DNA from: Alphaproteobacteria bacterium
GTDB taxonomy: Bacteria; Pseudomonadota; Alphaproteobacteria; Sphingomonadales; Emcibacteraceae
Direction: 5' to 3'
DNA length: 16,527 nt
Assembly (NCBI GenBank): GCA_002401545.1
Contig: NVTJ01000143.1
Coordinates: 1-16,527, forward strand
The position numbers were made by a program, and so were the translations under genes. The number at the start of each line of letters is the position of its first letter. The stretch's first letter is position 1. Below are positions 13,356 through 16,527 of this stretch, one piece after another. The notes under the pieces were generated by a model. The model made no database searches and was not told the DNA's origin. It was given only the letters and a program-made list of their open reading frames with translations.

Positions 13356-16129
13356 AGTTCAATCTTTACATTGCGGCGATCGTTACCCTTGCACTCCTTG
13401 TTCCGGTGCCTGGCCGGACTGAAGACCCGGCACAAAAAAATACCAACTCGAAGGCATACAATGACCTGATGCTAGCCTCGGAAAAGCAGATTGATCCCGT
13501 ACTTAAGGAAAGGGTTGATGCCTTTAACAAAAATTTTAAACGTAAAGAAGCCGCCTATGTGGCCGACAGGGACAATACGATTGAGGCCATTAAGAACAAT
13601 CGGAATTTTACCGGCGATGAAAAGCGCATCAAAATAAGCAAAGCGCAAGATCATTACCAGGCCAGAAGCTGGAATTTGGTACATACCTACCGTGAACCCA
13701 TAAACCAAAGACTTTTAGAGCTTACGAATAAAGGGCTTTCCAGCACCCAAAGGGTAGAAGCTGGAATGGGAAAGCCGCCATATATCAAGAAAGAGGTCAT
13801 CGTAAATGGCCAGAAAAAAACCATTTTGGTAAGAAATCCCAAACATTCTGGCGCTTTGAGCGACACCGATTCCCAAGCGGGCTCGAAGGGCATTCATCGC
13901 CTGGCCAAGATTGCCGAGGCTCATGGCATTAAAGTGGTTATAGACGGCAACACTGTGGATATGCCGACAATAGAGCACACGGTTAACCGTCATGCTCATG
14001 ATTTTGACGACAGTGTCGCCAACAGTTCACAACAGGCGCGCCTTTACGCGGATGCAAGAAACAAGGAACGGTTTCTCTTTGTTGGTATTGACGAGAATGA
14101 TGTCTCACTTGCGGGTATTCGCCAGGCCGTCGAAAAAAACGACCACATGAAAAAGGCCGCCGGTGGCATCAAATTGGCGAACAAAAACCCCAAATTGCTT
14201 TTACAACAAAAAAATCGTGACAAGTTTCAGATGTTCGGCAAAAGCACTAACAAGATGGTGTCGAATATTTCAAACGTTGAAATTGATGCCATTATGCGCA
14301 AAAACAATCTGACAGGCACGGCTGAATCTTACAAAAAAGGCCTGGGTGAACTTCACAACCGGAACTGGGATGAGCATGGCGTTAATGATAAAAATGTTGA
14401 TGCGTGGTTTAAAACATCCCGGGAAGTTCAGGAATTATCCATAAAAAAAGCAAACCAGTTGGCGGCTTCAGAAAAAGCAACCAACAAGGCTGACCTGGAT
14501 AGATTGTCGCAATCGCTGAAAAACCGGAACCTCCCGGATGAGGAGAGACGAAGGCTCACTAATTTGTACGTGAAAAAAAAATCCAGCATGATCGATGCCG
14601 ATGAACGACTGAAGCAAACCCGAAATGCCCTTGATGAAAAGCTGGGCAAAGTAAAACCAACATCGTCTGGTTTCAGAAAGCCCGCCATTTTTAGTGATAT
14701 CCCTTCCAGATCGGCAACCAGAAAGAAGATAAATGCCAGCGCCGACAAAAATTTCAAGAGAATTGGCAAGGGCATGGGCTATTACGGAAAAATCAACAAA
14801 GCCTATTCCGTTGCCACCCTTGTAACGCAAGGCAATGCTGAAGGTCTGGTTGATATGGCCTATTATGAATTCACGGATGAAATATCCGACCGGCTCAAGG
14901 AAAAGCTGGTTCCGGGCTACGGCAATATGAAGTTGGCGTTCGACGTCGGTTGGGGCACCGGCCGGTTGATCGGCGAAAACGTTCGCCTGGGACCGGGTGG
15001 CCCTACGGTGGACGAGGCCGCAGAAAAGCAGATGTTTAACGTGTACGATGCGCTTAGCGGAAACCGGCAATTAATTCTGGATCAGGAAAGGGCTAGTGCC
15101 TACCGTAAATATTTCATAGAGCGCATTGCTGAGGTTCCCGGCTCATTGCCCCCCGGTATGACTCCTTCACAAGCCTTGGCGCTGGTAAAACAAAAAACCG
15201 GCTCGCAAGGTAATTTTTTTGTAGCGGTCGATACTTTTCTGGAAGCAGGTGAGGCCCGGTTAGAGGCACAGCACAAAGCCATGTCTGATCAACTCATGGC
15301 TAAAAATGAAAAAATGATAGATGACGCCAAAATGGACAATCTGGTCCGTGTGGCACTGGACCTGGGCGTAAGCCCTGGCAATCTGGTCGGCAAGAATACC
15401 ACGGAGGTTGAAGACGTTATAAAGGCCCGCAAAACCGAAATTGCCGCAAGCGAGCAATTTGATTTTGATGAGGAAAGCGAAGATAATAGCACCGCTGTTG
15501 ACACTTTTCGCAACACCATGGCCAATCTTGAAGCCGGAACCAACCGGTCAATAAAGCCAAACAAACGCAATGGGATCAATGACGTGTTTGATCAAGGTTT
15601 GGCCGATCAAAAACAATATGATGACGATTTGGCCTATATAGAAAGGACCAAACGGGAAACGGCAGAGAGATGGAAAAAAATTAACAAAAAGAAGGCGCGA
15701 AGGGCGAAGAAAAAGGCAAAGCGCAATCAGTTCTGGAGAGATTTTTCCACCGCCATGGGGCAGGCTGTCAATGACTATAACGAGCAACAACAAGCAAATT
15801 CGGCCGGCCAGACGTCGTCATTTTCTTCGGATGACTCAGACGATGTAGATGCACCCAATTTTGATACGCTGGAACTGGGTGGGGGCGGCGGCGGTGTTAG
15901 CTCTAGCATCTCATATACAGAATATTATTTTAGGGTTGACGGTTCTGTTGCCCGTCTCGGTGCTTGGGTGACTGATAAAAAGGTTCGGTTTTATACCAGT
16001 GAGGTGTTTATCAATGGCAGAAAATGGTATGCTAGTAACAATGATAAATCTAATATTGAAGCTTGTCTAAAATTACCAAACTGTTCTGTTAAAGGTCCTA
16101 TATCTAGCAAGGCGAGAGAAAGTGAATGA
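13352..16129 (+). CDS. Large exported helical protein of unknown function
   Basis: A 925-residue protein starting with a signal-like segment (KFNLYIAAIVTLALLVPVPG) without a clean AXA site. Residues about 35-130 are charged and helical. Residues about 143-250 form a distinct globular block (KKEVIVNGQKKTILV, GALSDTDSQAG, HGIKVVIDGN, HTVNRHAHDF). About 355-470 is coiled-coil-like; about 470-560 is glycine-rich and hydrophobic (GMGYYGKINKAYSVATLV, GWGTGRLIGENV). Then come an acidic stretch, a lysine/arginine cluster (778-791), a glycine run (843-848) and a C-terminal beta-rich unit (855-915) with C905 and C911. No family was recognised. Its start overlaps the previous stop (ATGA), implying translational coupling. 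The modular layout recalls secreted effectors or surface proteins, but no toxin motif is certain. Confidence 0.7.
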   Translation: MKFNLYIAAIVTLALLVPVPGRTEDPAQKNTNSKAYNDLMLASEKQIDPVLKERVDAFNKNFKRKEAAYVADRDNTIEAIKNNRNFTGDEKRIKISKAQDHYQARSWNLVHTYREPINQRLLELTNKGLSSTQRVEAGMGKPPYIKKEVIVNGQKKTILVRNPKHSGALSDTDSQAGSKGIHRLAKIAEAHGIKVVIDGNTVDMPTIEHTVNRHAHDFDDSVANSSQQARLYADARNKERFLFVGIDENDVSLAGIRQAVEKNDHMKKAAGGIKLANKNPKLLLQQKNRDKFQMFGKSTNKMVSNISNVEIDAIMRKNNLTGTAESYKKGLGELHNRNWDEHGVNDKNVDAWFKTSREVQELSIKKANQLAASEKATNKADLDRLSQSLKNRNLPDEERRRLTNLYVKKKSSMIDADERLKQTRNALDEKLGKVKPTSSGFRKPAIFSDIPSRSATRKKINASADKNFKRIGKGMGYYGKINKAYSVATLVTQGNAEGLVDMAYYEFTDEISDRLKEKLVPGYGNMKLAFDVGWGTGRLIGENVRLGPGGPTVDEAAEKQMFNVYDALSGNRQLILDQERASAYRKYFIERIAEVPGSLPPGMTPSQALALVKQKTGSQGNFFVAVDTFLEAGEARLEAQHKAMSDQLMAKNEKMIDDAKMDNLVRVALDLGVSPGNLVGKNTTEVEDVIKARKTEIAASEQFDFDEESEDNSTAVDTFRNTMANLEAGTNRSIKPNKRNGINDVFDQGLADQKQYDDDLAYIERTKRETAERWKKINKKKARRAKKKAKRNQFWRDFSTAMGQAVNDYNEQQQANSAGQTSSFSSDDSDDVDAPNFDTLELGGGGGGVSSSISYTEYYFRVDGSVARLGAWVTDKKVRFYTSEVFINGRKWYASNNDKSNIEACLKLPNCSVKGPISSKARESE

Positions 16130-16170
16130 TTGCGCGATTTGTACTATGGGAAATTTCGTTTTCAACGTGG

Positions 16171-16259
16171 CGTCTAGCGGTTTATTAGACGATGACTGAG
16201 TCAGCGACCACGTCATCACCGGACCAACAAACCCGGCGCTGCCGCAAGTGCGGTGATGA
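16171..16259. repeat. Three successive inverted repeats at the operon/CDF junction
   Basis: CGTCTA (16171-16176) pairs with TAGACG (16186-16191). TGACT-G-AGTCA is a palindrome at 16193-16203. TCATCACCG (16213-16221) pairs exactly with CGGTGATGA (16251-16259) across a 29-base loop. None has a T-tract. The third pair lies inside the apparent coding region just before conserved CDF sequence begins, so the cluster may mark a recombination boundary or a regulatory region. Confidence 0.45.
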
Positions 16260-16527
16260 GAATATGACATTTGGCTATGGCCGAGCGGAAGTGGTTGCGG
16301 CTTTGGTCAATTATACGACCTTGATCGTCATCGGGTTCTATTTGGCATACGAGGCTATATTGAGGTTTTTCAACCCTTCGGAGGTGGATGGCTGGCTGGT
16401 TGTAGTTGTCGCGGGAATTGCGCTGGCTGTGGATTTGGTCACGGCCTTGTTGACCTACTCATTATCGAAGCAAAGCATGAATATGCGTGCGGCCTTCCTG
16501 CATAATGTGGCAGATGCGCTTGGTTCA
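16192..16527 (+). CDS. CDF-family cation efflux transporter, 5'-truncated, runs off the window
   Basis: The translated 112 residues include MTFGYGRAEVVAALVNYTTLIVIG, a second membrane segment (WLVVVVAGIALAVDLVTALL) and AAFLHNVADALGS. The HNVAD sequence is the HxxxD zinc-site motif of transmembrane helix 5 in CzcD/ZitB-like transporters, which export Zn2+ and similar ions. Normal family members have about 70-100 residues before TFGYGRAE, with two helices and the first metal-site motif. Here only a 24-residue polar stretch with CRKC precedes it, so helices 1 and 2 are missing. Translation could start at 16192 or at the ATG at 16264; neither has a clear ribosome site. The gene may be a pseudogene broken by a rearrangement near 16200-16260. 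The 3' end is outside the window. Confidence 0.7.
   Translation, partial: MTESATTSSPDQQTRRCRKCGDENMTFGYGRAEVVAALVNYTTLIVIGFYLAYEAILRFFNPSEVDGWLVVVVAGIALAVDLVTALLTYSLSKQSMNMRAAFLHNVADALGS

Noticed and set aside
14468..15070. 200-residue ORF antisense to the 925-residue gene
   Set aside because: It lies wholly within a well-supported gene on the other strand and has no recognisable features.
10017..16129. Type VI secretion or a known polymorphic toxin locus
   Set aside because: No Hcp, VgrG, PAAR, Rhs repeat or certain toxin motif is seen, and the proteins carry Sec-type signals.
16171..16259. Integron attC site
   Set aside because: The inverted repeats lack the RYYYAAC/GTTRRRY core sites and no integrase gene is present.

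Overview
The window looks like an accessory region on a bacterial chromosome of moderate GC content, probably from an alphaproteobacterium. That guess rests on the overall look of the proteins and on the cation-diffusion-facilitator fragment at the right edge, and it is an inference only. No rRNA, tRNA, CRISPR array, integrase or transposase was recognised.

Left region (1-931): about 330 bases without a credible gene but with inverted and direct repeats, then a small AlpA/excisionase-like helix-turn-helix gene on the minus strand (331-555). An AT-rich regulatory stretch follows with an unusual nested repeat cluster (697-744) and one doubtful plus-strand ORF.

Central region (932-9440): the most interesting part. 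Five minus-strand genes in a row, separated by 37 to 76 bases, read outward from a divergent WYL-domain transcriptional regulator (8433-9440). In transcription order they encode a tandem AAA+ ATPase, a 107-residue unknown protein, a 92-residue two-helix membrane protein, a PD-(D/E)XK nuclease with NucS/Shedu-like motifs, and a 1120-residue protein joining a RecB-like nuclease, a DEDD RNase H-like domain and an SF1 helicase. Two dyad sites of the form RCGTC-N7-GACGT, oriented head to head and 84 bases apart, flank the divergent intergenic region. One sits between the -35 and -10 of the likely WYL promoter. WYL regulators of this architecture (BrxR, CapW) control phage-defence loci, so the block is a good candidate for an undescribed, inducible DNA-targeting defence module.

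Right region (9441-16527): a 576-base gap with two perfect hairpins and a sigma70-like promoter leads into a three-gene plus-strand operon of exported proteins. These are a Sel1-repeat protein carrying a duplicated two-cysteine domain (627 aa), a TPR protein (480 aa), and a 925-residue mostly helical protein of unknown function. The genes are 12 bases apart or overlap by ATGA, so the proteins probably act together in the cell envelope. The window ends in a CDF metal transporter whose N-terminal two helices are missing. Its 5' end lies among three inverted repeats, which may mark an element boundary.
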